The position numbers and the translations under genes were made by a program. A model generated the notes under the pieces. It worked only from the letters and a program-made list of their open reading frames with translations. It did no database searches and was not told where the DNA came from. A DNA stretch of 64,000 nt from Rhodospirillaceae bacterium (GTDB taxonomy: Bacteria > Pseudomonadota > Alphaproteobacteria > Rhodospirillales > Rhodospirillaceae), in the NCBI GenBank assembly GCA_018666155.1, contig JABJAH010000011.1, positions 82,316-146,315 of the forward strand. Reading direction: 5' to 3'. This document shows, one piece after another, positions 34,885-43,573 of the stretch (positions are counted from its first letter, which is position 1; the number at the start of each line of letters is the position of its first letter).

Positions 34885-35640
34885 ATGAACAAGGCCCGCA
34901 CCGCATGTCTTGCCGGAGCCCTGATTTGGTTCGCGATGGCAGCCACAACAGCCGATGCCCAGAGCTTCTTTGATCGCGGCAAAAGTCTGTTGCAGGGATT
35001 GGGTGATGCGTCATCCTCGTCGTCCGATATATCCACACTGACAAGCGGTGAGATTTCTAATGGGTTGCGCGAGGCCCTTCGTGTCGGCTCGGAGCGGGTT
35101 GTTGACACGCTTGGCCGCACCGATGGATTCAACACCGCATCAGACATACACATTCCATTACCCGGCTCATTGAAAACGGCGCAATCCATGCTCTCAAGGG
35201 TAGGCAAGAGTGGACTCGCGGATGACTTGGAACTGCGCCTCAATCGGGCCGCCGAAGCCGCTGTGCCTGCGGCCAAAGGGCATTTCACAAGCGCGATTGA
35301 GCAGATGACAATTGATGATGCCAAAATAATTCTGAATGGGCCGAACGATTCGGCAACGCAGTACTTTCGCAGAAAAATGTCCGCGCCTCTGGCTGCCGAC
35401 ATGAAACCAATTGTCGAGGGTCAGCTTGCCACCGTCGGAGTCCTTGCGTCTTACGACAAGATGATGGGCCAGTATAAGAACATTCCTTTTGCGCCCGATG
35501 TCCAAGCGAATTTGACCGACTATGTGCTGGAGAAAGCCATCGACGGCGTATTTCTCTATCTCGGTCGTGAGGAAGCCGCCATTCGAGAAAATCCGGCGAA
35601 ACGAACGACGGAGTTGCTCCAAAAAGTGTTTAGCAAATAG
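34885..35640 (+). CDS. DUF4197 family exported protein
   Basis: A 251-residue protein from the ATG at 34885, chosen because AAGGGA lies about 9 nt upstream; an earlier in-frame ATG is at 34864. A signal peptide ends near ADA. The mature part has ISNGLREALRVGSERVVDTLG, DIHIPLPGSLKTAQSML, GLADDLELRLNRAAEAAVP, IEQMTIDDAKIILNGPNDSAT and VLEKAIDGVFLYLGREEAAIR, the whole DUF4197 pattern, mostly helical. The family is periplasmic with no known reaction. An A+T-rich stretch with T-runs lies just upstream and may hold its promoter. Confidence 0.9.
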   Translation: MNKARTACLAGALIWFAMAATTADAQSFFDRGKSLLQGLGDASSSSSDISTLTSGEISNGLREALRVGSERVVDTLGRTDGFNTASDIHIPLPGSLKTAQSMLSRVGKSGLADDLELRLNRAAEAAVPAAKGHFTSAIEQMTIDDAKIILNGPNDSATQYFRRKMSAPLAADMKPIVEGQLATVGVLASYDKMMGQYKNIPFAPDVQANLTDYVLEKAIDGVFLYLGREEAAIRENPAKRTTELLQKVFSK

Positions 35641-35668
35641 CCGAACACGGCCGGGGTGACGGCCAGCG

Positions 35669-36835
35669 TCAGGCCTTACGGCTGCCGAAGATGAACCAGC
35701 CACCGCGACCATGGGGTGGAGCCTCGACCTTGCCGTCCCACACATCGGCGAGTTTCTCTTTGGGATAAGTCGCAACTTCCGGAAGAACCTGTTCGAAGGT
35801 TTCCGACCCGGGGAAGCCCCCGCCCGTCATCAACTCAGTCGGATCTTGGGAGCGAAAATTCCGGTAGTTGGGTTCGTTGTTGTGGCGGGTGTCCCAATCA
35901 AAAGTGAAATTGAGAAATGGCTCACAGGATTTATGGGGCGGCAGTTCCACGTTGACCATGAGGCCGCCAGGCTTAAGGACGCGGTACGCCTCCTTCAAAA
36001 TGCGCTTGGTCGCCGGGATCGCAATTTCATGGAAAAAGAAACTGGAGACCACGAGGTCGAAAGACTCATCGGCGAAATCTACCGTCTCGGCGTTCTGCTG
36101 ACTGAGATGCATTTTGACACCGGCCATTTCCGCCTTGGCATGACCGTAGCGTAAGCCGGGCCCAGCGATGTCGATCCCATACATTTCGATGCCGGGAAAG
36201 GCTTCATCGTATGTCATCAGGTTGCTACCGCCTTGGGTGCCCATATCGAGCACATTGGACGGCGTAAAATCCGGATAGGTATGCTTGAGCCAAGCGCTAA
36301 CAGAAGATCCGACGGCACCAAAATCGCGCAGCGGATTAACCAGTGGCCCAGCTTGCTTAACCCCAAGCAGAACGCCCTGGGCAACATCGTCTTCCGTGTA
36401 TTCGGAATGATAGCCGCCGGGGATCAAATGCACATGTTGTGCCGTGATGTATTTGGGCAGCTCGAGGTCCGGGTTGGTCCGCAGCGTTCCACCGGCCGGG
36501 TTCTCGTTGGCAATCTCACGGGCCGCTTCAATCATCTCAGGCAGTTTTCGCTGAACCGCCGCAACCTTTGACTGGCTGACCATTTCCTGAGCGTTGTAAC
36601 GAAACGAACTATAGGTGCGATAGAACAGATTCTTCTCGATGGCCTTGGATATTTCGTGGCCGGTTTCAGGGCTGCGGCCGTTCTTGCGCTCGAATTCAGG
36701 ACGGACCGACGCCTCATAGGCATCGCGCACCTGGAAGCGCACATTCATCAAAGCATGATTGTGCATCTTGGCGAGGTAACGGGTGCGAACGTATTCGTCG
36801 TGGGTTTGCTGAAACAGGCTGTCGATGTTTTTCAT
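35669..36835 (-). CDS. Class I SAM-dependent methyltransferase
   Basis: A 388-residue protein from the ATG at 36835; a longer frame to 36997 has no family support and includes low-quality sequence. The N-terminal about 180 residues are helical and of unknown role (HNHALMNVRFQVRDAYEASV). The methyltransferase domain follows: VLDMGTQGGSNLMTYDEAFP near 196-215, GIDIAGPGLRYGHAKA, then FDLVVSSFFFHEIAIPATKRILKEAYRVLKPGGLMVNVE, in UbiE/COQ5 style. The acceptor is unknown. The SAM motif I reads DMGTQGG rather than the usual DxGCGxG. Confidence 0.85.
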   Translation of the reverse strand: MKNIDSLFQQTHDEYVRTRYLAKMHNHALMNVRFQVRDAYEASVRPEFERKNGRSPETGHEISKAIEKNLFYRTYSSFRYNAQEMVSQSKVAAVQRKLPEMIEAAREIANENPAGGTLRTNPDLELPKYITAQHVHLIPGGYHSEYTEDDVAQGVLLGVKQAGPLVNPLRDFGAVGSSVSAWLKHTYPDFTPSNVLDMGTQGGSNLMTYDEAFPGIEMYGIDIAGPGLRYGHAKAEMAGVKMHLSQQNAETVDFADESFDLVVSSFFFHEIAIPATKRILKEAYRVLKPGGLMVNVELPPHKSCEPFLNFTFDWDTRHNNEPNYRNFRSQDPTELMTGGGFPGSETFEQVLPEVATYPKEKLADVWDGKVEAPPHGRGGWFIFGSRKA

Positions 36836-37060
36836 GGCTTCATGCTCGTCGCTGAATGCGGTGTTCTCTATATAGGACCGTTTGAACACCAAATGCGGGC
36901 AGGCTGTAAAGACTTTTGGGGCAGATGCTTGCTTTGATGAACGTTTAGGCGGACTAAAGCGGACAACCGCGTGTTGGCGTTGGCATTGATCTGCCATGGC
37001 TTAGTCATCGTATAGCAGGGTATAGAATGGTTAATCCCCTCAGTTTTAGGATGTTTTGCA

Positions 37061-37849
37061 ATGCGCTCCCGGTTGTTCTCGACGCTGCTCGTGCTCCTCA
37101 CCATCGCCAGCATGCAGACCGCTTCTGCGAAAGTGCTCGTCTTTGGCGGCACGGGGATGATTGGCTATGAGATCGTCAAAGCGCTGAAGGCGCAGGATCA
37201 AGACGTCACGGTTTTTGTTCGCGCCACATCAAACGTTGATGATCTGGACGACATCGACGTGCCGTATGTGGTGGGGGATGTGCTGGACTCCGACTCTCTT
37301 CATCGCGTCATGAAGGACGGCAAATACACCACAGTGGTGAGTTCAATATCCAGGTCCGGGTCCTTCGGCTCCGCGCAAGAAGGCGTGACCATTCACCGCA
37401 CGGGCAACAACGCGATTACCGCCGCCGCGTTACTCGGGGGCGTGGACCAGCTCATTCTTATGGGCACCGTCGGCGCGGGCGATAGCGCAAACACTCTGGG
37501 GGAGCGGCAACGCACCTCATTCAAACAAATCTACGCCGATAAAACCGCAGCGGAAGATTTCCTGCGGGCCAGCGGACTGACCTACACCATCGTGAGAACA
37601 GGCATCATATTAACCGACAAGCCGACGGGTACGGTTGAGTTCACCGAAGACCGCACGGTCCGTCATGCCGCCAACGTTTTCGATTTCGCAGCCCTGACCG
37701 CCCAGTGCGTTGCTAACCCAGCGTGCGAGAACAAGGTGTTTCACACCCACGACCCGGCTATTCCACCATTGAATATGGCGGACATGATGCAAGCCTTCGA
37801 AGGCTTGCAAGCGTTTGAGGATAAACGCCGCGGTAAGAAAACCGATTGA
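37061..37849 (+). CDS. NAD(P)-binding SDR-type protein with an N-terminal signal peptide
   Basis: A 262-residue protein. A hydrophobic signal of about 23 residues ends in QTASA and runs straight into the first strand of an atypical SDR (KVLVFGG-TGMIG), so G29/G30/G32/G35 form the dinucleotide-binding motif. TVVSSISRSGS, LILMGTVGAGD and a late TYTIVRTGIILTDKPTG block are typical of NmrA/YwnB-like NAD(P)-binding proteins. AGGA lies about 9 nt before the ATG. No alternative internal start gives a better cytoplasmic N-terminus. Export of a nucleotide-dependent enzyme would be unusual; the protein may bind another ligand or stay as a membrane-tethered form. Confidence 0.85.
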   Translation: MRSRLFSTLLVLLTIASMQTASAKVLVFGGTGMIGYEIVKALKAQDQDVTVFVRATSNVDDLDDIDVPYVVGDVLDSDSLHRVMKDGKYTTVVSSISRSGSFGSAQEGVTIHRTGNNAITAAALLGGVDQLILMGTVGAGDSANTLGERQRTSFKQIYADKTAAEDFLRASGLTYTIVRTGIILTDKPTGTVEFTEDRTVRHAANVFDFAALTAQCVANPACENKVFHTHDPAIPPLNMADMMQAFEGLQAFEDKRRGKKTD

Positions 37850-37858
37850 CCACGGTCT

Positions 37859-38101
37859 CTAGCCGTTCGCCAATACGTCTTTCAACCACGGAACTTTGGC
37901 TTTTGCCTCAGCCATTGCCTCGTCGGGCGTGGCGAAGACACGGCCACCGAAGCCACCGTCAGGAAACCAACCCCGGTTATCTTCCGAGTCTCGCCGATAG
38001 GCCTCAAACCCGTAGCTATCATCAGGACGCATGAAGATATCGATACAGCGCAATTCACCGGGCTCGTTGATCGATTTCAGGACAGTGTTTTTATGGGCCA
38101 T
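37859..38101 (-). CDS. Small conserved-looking protein of unknown function
   Basis: An 80-residue cytoplasmic protein with two apparent beta strands (CIDIFMRPDDSYGFEAYRRD) and an aromatic/Gly block (NRGWFPDGGFGGRVFATPDEAM), ending in a helix (EAKAKVPWLKDVL). It has no cysteine pair or signal. It is convergent with the SDR gene (9 nt) and lies 31 nt downstream of tag on the same strand. I know no function. Confidence 0.72.
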   Translation of the reverse strand: MAHKNTVLKSINEPGELRCIDIFMRPDDSYGFEAYRRDSEDNRGWFPDGGFGGRVFATPDEAMAEAKAKVPWLKDVLANG

Positions 38102-38132
38102 GACTTAGTGTTGCTTATCCACCGACCTGCAG

Positions 38133-38771
38133 TCACCCCGGCCTCTTAAACCTCTTCCGCGCTTTCTCCACCACATCACGCACGCAACACCCTTCGATGT
38201 GATCGTTGACCATGCCCATAGCCTGCATAAGCGCGTACATGGTGGTGGGGCCAACGAAGCGCCAGCCGCGCTTTTTGAGGTCTTTACTCAAGGCCGTGCT
38301 TTCCGGCGCTTTGGTCAGTGTCATCAGTGCCTTTTTGGTCAGCTTTTTCGGACGCGCTTTGGGGTCCGGTTCATAGCGCCAGAGAAAAGCCGCGATAGAC
38401 CCAGCTTCATCAATAAGCTCAAGCGCCCGCTGGGCGTTGTTAATGGTCGCTTCGATTTTGCCACGATGCCGCACGATGCCCGCATCTTGCAACAGGCGCT
38501 CGACGTCCTTCTCGCCGAAGCGGGCAACCTTTTTGAAATCGAACCCCTTGAAGGCTTTGCGGAAGTTCTCGCGCTTACGCAGGATGGTCAGCCACGACAG
38601 GCCAGCCTGAAACCCTTCCAGGCAGAGCTTTTCAAACAAACGAATATCGTTGTCGACCGGGCGCCCCCACTCATCATCATGGTAGACCGCGTAGTCAGCA
38701 TGGCCCGCGCCCCAAAAGCACCTGGGCTTATCGTTAGTGCCAAGAAGGATTCCATCGGGTAGGCGGCTCAT
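38133..38771 (-). CDS. tag: DNA-3-methyladenine glycosylase I
   Basis: A 212-residue base-excision enzyme from the ATG at 38771, which overlaps the stop of the upstream gene (ATGA). RCFWGAGHADYAVYHDDEWG gives the first zinc ligands (Cys, His) and DHIEGCCVRDVV the second pair (His, Cys). LFEKLCLEGFQAGLSWLTIL with the catalytic Glu, and RHRGKIEATINNAQRAL, are diagnostic. It removes 3-methyladenine from DNA. It appears co-transcribed with a SnoaL-like gene. Confidence 0.94.
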   Translation of the reverse strand: MSRLPDGILLGTNDKPRCFWGAGHADYAVYHDDEWGRPVDNDIRLFEKLCLEGFQAGLSWLTILRKRENFRKAFKGFDFKKVARFGEKDVERLLQDAGIVRHRGKIEATINNAQRALELIDEAGSIAAFLWRYEPDPKARPKKLTKKALMTLTKAPESTALSKDLKKRGWRFVGPTTMYALMQAMGMVNDHIEGCCVRDVVEKARKRFKRPG

Positions 38772-39217
38772 TGCGTAATCTCCGGTACGCCAGTCGGCAC
38801 CACGCCTTCCTGGGTGTGGATGATTTTCCACTGGCTGTCGAATTTTTGCAGCACCTGAGTCACCCGCACGTGGCCGGACACAGCGTTGGGTGGTTCGTAG
38901 TTAAAGTCCACATGATGGCGCGAGATGGCGACATCACCGTGCAGAGTGATCAACTGAATGGTGACGTCAAAGGTCAGTGCGCCACGGGCGACGGACTGAT
39001 CAATATCCCGGCGCTGGAAGGCTTTGCGGGCGTCGATGCCGATGATGAGCTCAGGCTCGAATACATCCCAGATGGTGACACCCTCGGCGGCGTATTCTGC
39101 ACCGTCGTCGGTAACGCGGGTGGTGAAAGCGTTGTAGTTGGCGCGAATGACCGCTTCGACTGCTCGTTTCTCTGCGTCTTTAGCGTTGCTGTTTGATAGG
39201 TCTGTCATGGCGACCAT
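38768..39217 (-). CDS. SnoaL-like / NTF2-fold protein
   Basis: A 149-residue (or 146 from the ATG at 39208) single-domain protein with the NTF2-like order: a long N-terminal helix (KRAVEAVIRANYNAFTTR), ITIWDVF-type strand, and late strands ending in WKIIHTQEGVVP. Such proteins act as small isomerases, hydrolases or as ligand-binding proteins. Nothing fixes the role. Its stop overlaps the tag start. The divergent TRAP gene starts only 15 nt from its start. Confidence 0.82.
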   Translation of the reverse strand: MVAMTDLSNSNAKDAEKRAVEAVIRANYNAFTTRVTDDGAEYAAEGVTIWDVFEPELIIGIDARKAFQRRDIDQSVARGALTFDVTIQLITLHGDVAISRHHVDFNYEPPNAVSGHVRVTQVLQKFDSQWKIIHTQEGVVPTGVPEITQ

Positions 39218-39232
39218 GATATACCCAGCGGT

Positions 39233-40255
39233 ATGATAGGTCGTCCCCTCTGTTCCGCGCTGTGCGTTTTTTTTGGTCTGTGGCTTTGCAGCGCCGAAGC
39301 CGCGAGCCAGGATCAGCCCGTTGAGGTTCGTGTTGGCTCGTTCATTAATCCCGGCTCACCGAGTGACGTGCTGTTTAAAGACTTTGCCGCCGCGTTGACC
39401 GAAGCCAGCGACGGTGCTCTGCAACCCAACCTGATGATTTATGGCGAAGCCGGCAGTGAAGAGCAGGCGCTGGCCGCCGTACGCCGTGGGCGCATTGAGT
39501 TGGCCTCCAGTTCATTCCTGGTGGTCTCCAGCCTGATCCCGGAAATTGAAGTGACCATGGCACCGTTCCTGTTCGACAGCATCGAGGAATACGATTTCGT
39601 ATTAGACCGCTATTTACTGGATGAGTTTCAGACACTGGTCGCGGAGAAAGACCTGACTGTGCTGCGCTGGATTGAAATGGGCGCGCAGAATTTTTACGGC
39701 AAGAAGCCGATCGTGACGCCCGAGGACGTTCAGGATTATCGCATGCGCGCGTCGTCGGACACGGCCACCCGTGTGATTTGGGAGGTGCTGGAAGCGGACA
39801 TCATCTTTCTCGAAAGCTCGAACTTGATTCCGGCATTACAGACCGGCCTGCTAGACGGCGGGGCGGCTGTGCCTCTGGTCTTTGGAGGCACCGGCATCGC
39901 CGAATATGCCCGCCATTACACCCTCTCCAATCATTTCTATCTTGGCGGCCTCCTCGTCGCCAACCGACGCTGGCTAGAGTCCCTGCCCGACCACCTCAAG
40001 CGTATTGTTGTGGATTCCTTTGCCTCCAACGCGGAGATCCGGACCACCTTCCGCGCGTTGTCGAAAGACGTGGTGGAAGATAGTGCGCGCGCGGGCGTCA
40101 CGGTGCACCAGTTGTCAGACACCCAGCGGGCGACGTGGCGCAAAGCCACTGAACCAGCACACAAAAGACTCATCGAAGAAATGGGTGGCCGCTCCCAGCA
40201 GATTTACGATGTCATACAGGACGGCAAGCGGGCGTATTGGGCACAGAAGAATTAG
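39233..40255 (+). CDS. TRAP transporter substrate-binding protein (DctP family), no permease genes nearby
   Basis: A 340-residue periplasmic binding protein. A signal peptide ends near SAEA (about residue 23). The mature part has the DctP layout: VRVGSFINPGSPSDVLFKDF, GRIELASSSFLVVSS, LTVLRWIEMGAQNFYGKKPI, and DYRMRASSDTATRVIWEVLEAD with the ligand-binding Arg, then LQTGLLDGGAAVP. The DctQ and DctM membrane subunits are absent on both sides, so this is an orphan binding protein in this window. The first ATG has no clear Shine-Dalgarno. A sulfatase is convergent 11 nt beyond its stop. Confidence 0.88.
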   Translation: MIGRPLCSALCVFFGLWLCSAEAASQDQPVEVRVGSFINPGSPSDVLFKDFAAALTEASDGALQPNLMIYGEAGSEEQALAAVRRGRIELASSSFLVVSSLIPEIEVTMAPFLFDSIEEYDFVLDRYLLDEFQTLVAEKDLTVLRWIEMGAQNFYGKKPIVTPEDVQDYRMRASSDTATRVIWEVLEADIIFLESSNLIPALQTGLLDGGAAVPLVFGGTGIAEYARHYTLSNHFYLGGLLVANRRWLESLPDHLKRIVVDSFASNAEIRTTFRALSKDVVEDSARAGVTVHQLSDTQRATWRKATEPAHKRLIEEMGGRSQQIYDVIQDGKRAYWAQKN

Positions 40256-40266
40256 GCGGGGCAGCG

Positions 40267-41850
40267 TTACCTATCCCTAAACGCTGTTGCCTTCTCCACG
40301 AAGGGCTCGCGCCAGTCGGGGAAGGCCTCGCGGAATTTGTTGTTGCGCTTGCCGTAATAGACCAGCGCCTTGCCGGTGCCGCCATTCCAGACATCAAAGG
40401 TCGGGTCGGCGTTGTCCGCCCAGAACTGGGTGAGCCGAGCATCGAGACCTGTACTCACCTCTGTGTAGGCCGGGTCGGCGATTAGGTTGGTGGTCTCACC
40501 GGGATCGTTGGTCATGTCGTACAGCTCATTCGGCGACGCCATGAACCGCTTGGTATATTTCCACTGGCGCGTTTGGATGACGCGGGTCGAGATATACTCG
40601 AAGAAAATCTCATCCTCCCAGGCCATGTCTTCGCCGCGAAGCATGGGTGCGAAACTTTGTCCCGGCGAATTGGCGATCTCTAAATCGTCCATACCGAGAT
40701 AGTCGAGCAGGCTGGGAAAGACATCAAACTGATTGACCATGGCACTGATGGTAGTGCCGGGTTCAATCTCGCCGGGATGGCGGACGATCATTGGCACCTG
40801 CATGTGAGCGTTATAGGCGGGCTCGGGATCACCCCAAGATGAGTTGCCCCACATACCCAACTGGCCATAACTGGAGCCTTGGTCTGCCAGAAATACCACT
40901 AGGGTGTTTTCGTCCAATCCAGCAGCTTCGAGCGCAGCCAGAACCGTGCCGATGCCTTCGTCCACATGGGTCATCTCTGCGGCGATATTGATCATCGCGG
41001 TTTCGTTGTTGAGGGCATCAATCGCGGACCAGGGATAAGTACCGCCTTCAGTTTCTTCCCGCGCCGGGGCCGTGTTGGTCTTGGCCCATTCCCTCATATA
41101 CGGGTGCACGCGATTTTGCGGCATCGCAGGCACGTTGTCTTGATAGTAAGCCGCGTGGCGGGAGACCGGCGGTTGGTTCACGGTCGGCGGCAGAATGTAC
41201 GGGCCGTTGTAGGACAGCCAGAGGAAGAATGGGCGCTCGCCCTCATCATCTTTCTGGGCTTCAATAAAATCGACGGCACGGCGCGACCAGAAATCAGTCA
41301 GGTGTTCGTCGCTGTCGAGCACATTGAACATCTCGCCGTTATCGAAAACCTGCGCGTTGATAAAACTAGACGTATGGCCGCCGCGAAAAGTGGTCCACCA
41401 CTCAAAGCCAAGCTGCGGCTTTTCATGCGCGCCAAGGTGATACTTGCCGACCAAGCCGGTGCGATATCCAGCATCGGCCAGAGTTTGCGGCAAATTACGA
41501 AACTCTTCGATGGCCGCGTAGTCGGTGACCGTGTAACTGGCGGGGAGCCCATTGTGCACGCCGTTGGCCGACGGAATCAGTCCGGTCAGCAAAACAGCGC
41601 GGGACGGCGAACACACGCCAGAGGTCGCGTAGGCGCGCTCGAACAGCACACCCTCTTTAGCTAGTTGATCGATATTAGGTGTTTTGATGTCTAAGTTACC
41701 GTAGGCGCCAAGGAGCGACGGACTCTGGTTGTCGGTCATAATCAACAGGACGTTGGAGCGATCCGCAGCATGGGCTATTGAAAAACCCATCAGACCGGGG
41801 GGCGACGCCGTGCATACGAGCATGAAGGCAATTATGAAGTTTTTGTACAT
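40267..41850 (-). CDS. Exported sulfatase (arylsulfatase/heparan sulfatase-like)
   Basis: A 527-residue type I sulfatase. A signal peptide of about 28 residues ends in AHA. The formylglycine motif is C80-S-P-S-R84, followed by AVLLTGL. The first metal-ligand block reads LLIMTD40-N41-Q, where many sulfatases have Asp-Asp. The second metal block is FLADQGSSYGQLGMWGNSSW, and MVNQFDVFPSLLDYLGM follows. The Cys form needs a formylglycine-generating enzyme (or anSME), which is not in the window. The substrate is unknown; marine sulfated glycans are a reasonable guess. Confidence 0.92.
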   Translation of the reverse strand: MYKNFIIAFMLVCTASPPGLMGFSIAHAADRSNVLLIMTDNQSPSLLGAYGNLDIKTPNIDQLAKEGVLFERAYATSGVCSPSRAVLLTGLIPSANGVHNGLPASYTVTDYAAIEEFRNLPQTLADAGYRTGLVGKYHLGAHEKPQLGFEWWTTFRGGHTSSFINAQVFDNGEMFNVLDSDEHLTDFWSRRAVDFIEAQKDDEGERPFFLWLSYNGPYILPPTVNQPPVSRHAAYYQDNVPAMPQNRVHPYMREWAKTNTAPAREETEGGTYPWSAIDALNNETAMINIAAEMTHVDEGIGTVLAALEAAGLDENTLVVFLADQGSSYGQLGMWGNSSWGDPEPAYNAHMQVPMIVRHPGEIEPGTTISAMVNQFDVFPSLLDYLGMDDLEIANSPGQSFAPMLRGEDMAWEDEIFFEYISTRVIQTRQWKYTKRFMASPNELYDMTNDPGETTNLIADPAYTEVSTGLDARLTQFWADNADPTFDVWNGGTGKALVYYGKRNNKFREAFPDWREPFVEKATAFRDR

Positions 41851-41892
41851 ACTGCGCTGCGCCTTTGCGATATAGACTAGGTTTATGAAGCG

Positions 41893-43518
41893 CTAAATTT
41901 TCGCCAAGTCAAACCCATACATAGACCCAAAGATACCCGGATTGTCCATCTCGACAGAATGCCATTTCGCGATGTCACCACTCACGTTCTCATCCGGATA
42001 AGTTCGTTTGAACGCGGCCGTCGCTGCATCAGGAAGCTCTAACCTTTGCACATAAAGCCCCGCCCCATGCGCCATTTTGCAGAATGACTTTATGGTGAAG
42101 CGATGCTCTTGCACGTGGAACACAAGATCACGCCATTCCGACAGGGAATAAAAATCCCTGTAGGTCATGAGCGATTTTGCAGGATGGCCCGAGGGCAACT
42201 CAGCAACAACTGTTCGCAAGTGCCGCATATCCTCCGGTGAAGATGTAAGCCTAAGCTCTTTACGAAGGGCTATCCCAGCCATCACATTGCGACGGCCTGA
42301 TTCCGTATAGATTTCAATTCTAAGCCCATGCCGCCCGGCCATTACTGATCGAAGAGCTCGCAAACCAGCGGCAGGATGCTTCATATGATGAATTACGCCA
42401 ACACTTGATATCTTACTGAAACGAAGACCCGACGCTTCGAGATCGAGTAGGTCACCATGCAAAAATTTTATGTTGGACACCCCGTATTCACAACTTTTCC
42501 GCAACCCATACGCCAGGCTGGAAAGACTGAGATCTATTGCCGTTATATCTCTATTCGGCCATGCCATCGCTAACGCCAGCGCCTGACGACCTGTTCCACA
42601 CCCTGCAATGAGGGTCGGGACCTCCTCTAATGATGGGTTAGAGTTTAATGCCTTAATGTGCACGGGTAGACGGTGCCATTTTGGGAAAGGGCTTTCTTCA
42701 TACTGCCCTCTTACTGCTTTAGAAATGTCGTCCGTGATAGGAGATAGCGTTGAAATAGAGTCGCGCAGGGAACTCTCTTCCATTGGCTCCTGTAGGTGTA
42801 CACGAGCCAGCAAAAGAGCGTCGACATTACCCCTCGCAATGCAGGCGTCTAACATCTCGTTTGCACGCGGATACAATGCCAGAGGTCGATACATGGCGAC
42901 CAAAGAAATATTGAGGAATTCCTCCTCAGAAATCCGTTCTTCTTCAGAGAAAATTTTTGCGAGCAGGCGTTCAACGACAGCTGTTTCCTGATCACTCTCA
43001 GAAAACACGAAATCAGTCCTGGACCCGCACAATGCAAACGCGACTGCCAACGCTTCCGATGCTGGCAAACTCTTATCGGCATCTTCACTCATAATATGCG
43101 CCAAGAGATTCCGTCGCACCTGCGTTAACGTCAACTCAAGGCTCGCACTGGAGACAAACCCGTTCTTAAGATAGGTAGTCAACAACGCGAATGGTTCAGA
43201 CAACCTCCAAGATTGCAACGCCCGTGAAGTCTCGATTAGCGCGTCGCGGGAGCCGCTAAAAACCTGTTGGAGGTGATGCCTTAAGAAATTTGTTGTTACC
43301 CGCTCGACTTGCGCCAGATTGATACCGTCAACGGTCAAACATTCAGCTGCTCCGGCTATCAAGTTTGGACTCTCTTCCGACAACACCACCTTTCCAAGAG
43401 CGTTTGCTACATCTTGCCAAGCCTTGCAGCGCTCTGGCACCAATGCAGCTGTATCCGGCTGCCTTTTGGCCCGGGCTTGCTGCAAAAGGTCGTCAATGTT
43501 TGATTGTTGGTTGGTCAT
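41893..43518 (-). CDS. Large methyltransferase-domain protein with helical N-terminus
   Basis: A 541-residue protein from the ATG at 43518 (a GTG is one codon upstream). Residues 1-280 are helical, with some repeat-like periodicity (ALCGSRTDFVFSESD, AMYRPLALYPRANEMLDAC). A SAM-binding domain begins near 308 with PTLIAGCGTGRQALALAMAWPNR, then DITAIDLSLSSLAYGLRKS, FLHGDLLDL and SSVGVIHHMKHPAAGLRALR. Proteins with TPR-like helices before such a domain occur in several alphaproteobacteria. The acceptor is unknown. By eye the gene is more A+T rich than its neighbours. A Shine-Dalgarno was not seen. Confidence 0.8.
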   Translation of the reverse strand: MTNQQSNIDDLLQQARAKRQPDTAALVPERCKAWQDVANALGKVVLSEESPNLIAGAAECLTVDGINLAQVERVTTNFLRHHLQQVFSGSRDALIETSRALQSWRLSEPFALLTTYLKNGFVSSASLELTLTQVRRNLLAHIMSEDADKSLPASEALAVAFALCGSRTDFVFSESDQETAVVERLLAKIFSEEERISEEEFLNISLVAMYRPLALYPRANEMLDACIARGNVDALLLARVHLQEPMEESSLRDSISTLSPITDDISKAVRGQYEESPFPKWHRLPVHIKALNSNPSLEEVPTLIAGCGTGRQALALAMAWPNRDITAIDLSLSSLAYGLRKSCEYGVSNIKFLHGDLLDLEASGLRFSKISSVGVIHHMKHPAAGLRALRSVMAGRHGLRIEIYTESGRRNVMAGIALRKELRLTSSPEDMRHLRTVVAELPSGHPAKSLMTYRDFYSLSEWRDLVFHVQEHRFTIKSFCKMAHGAGLYVQRLELPDAATAAFKRTYPDENVSGDIAKWHSVEMDNPGIFGSMYGFDLAKI

Positions 43519-43573
43519 CACCAGAAAGCCACACTAACCTTGGGGAGTAACTTAGACGGTATATCTGCTCGTC

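Noticed and set aside
40966..41664. 232-residue frame antisense to the sulfatase
   Set aside because: It mirrors the sulfatase codons (G+C-rich third positions) and contains no domain.
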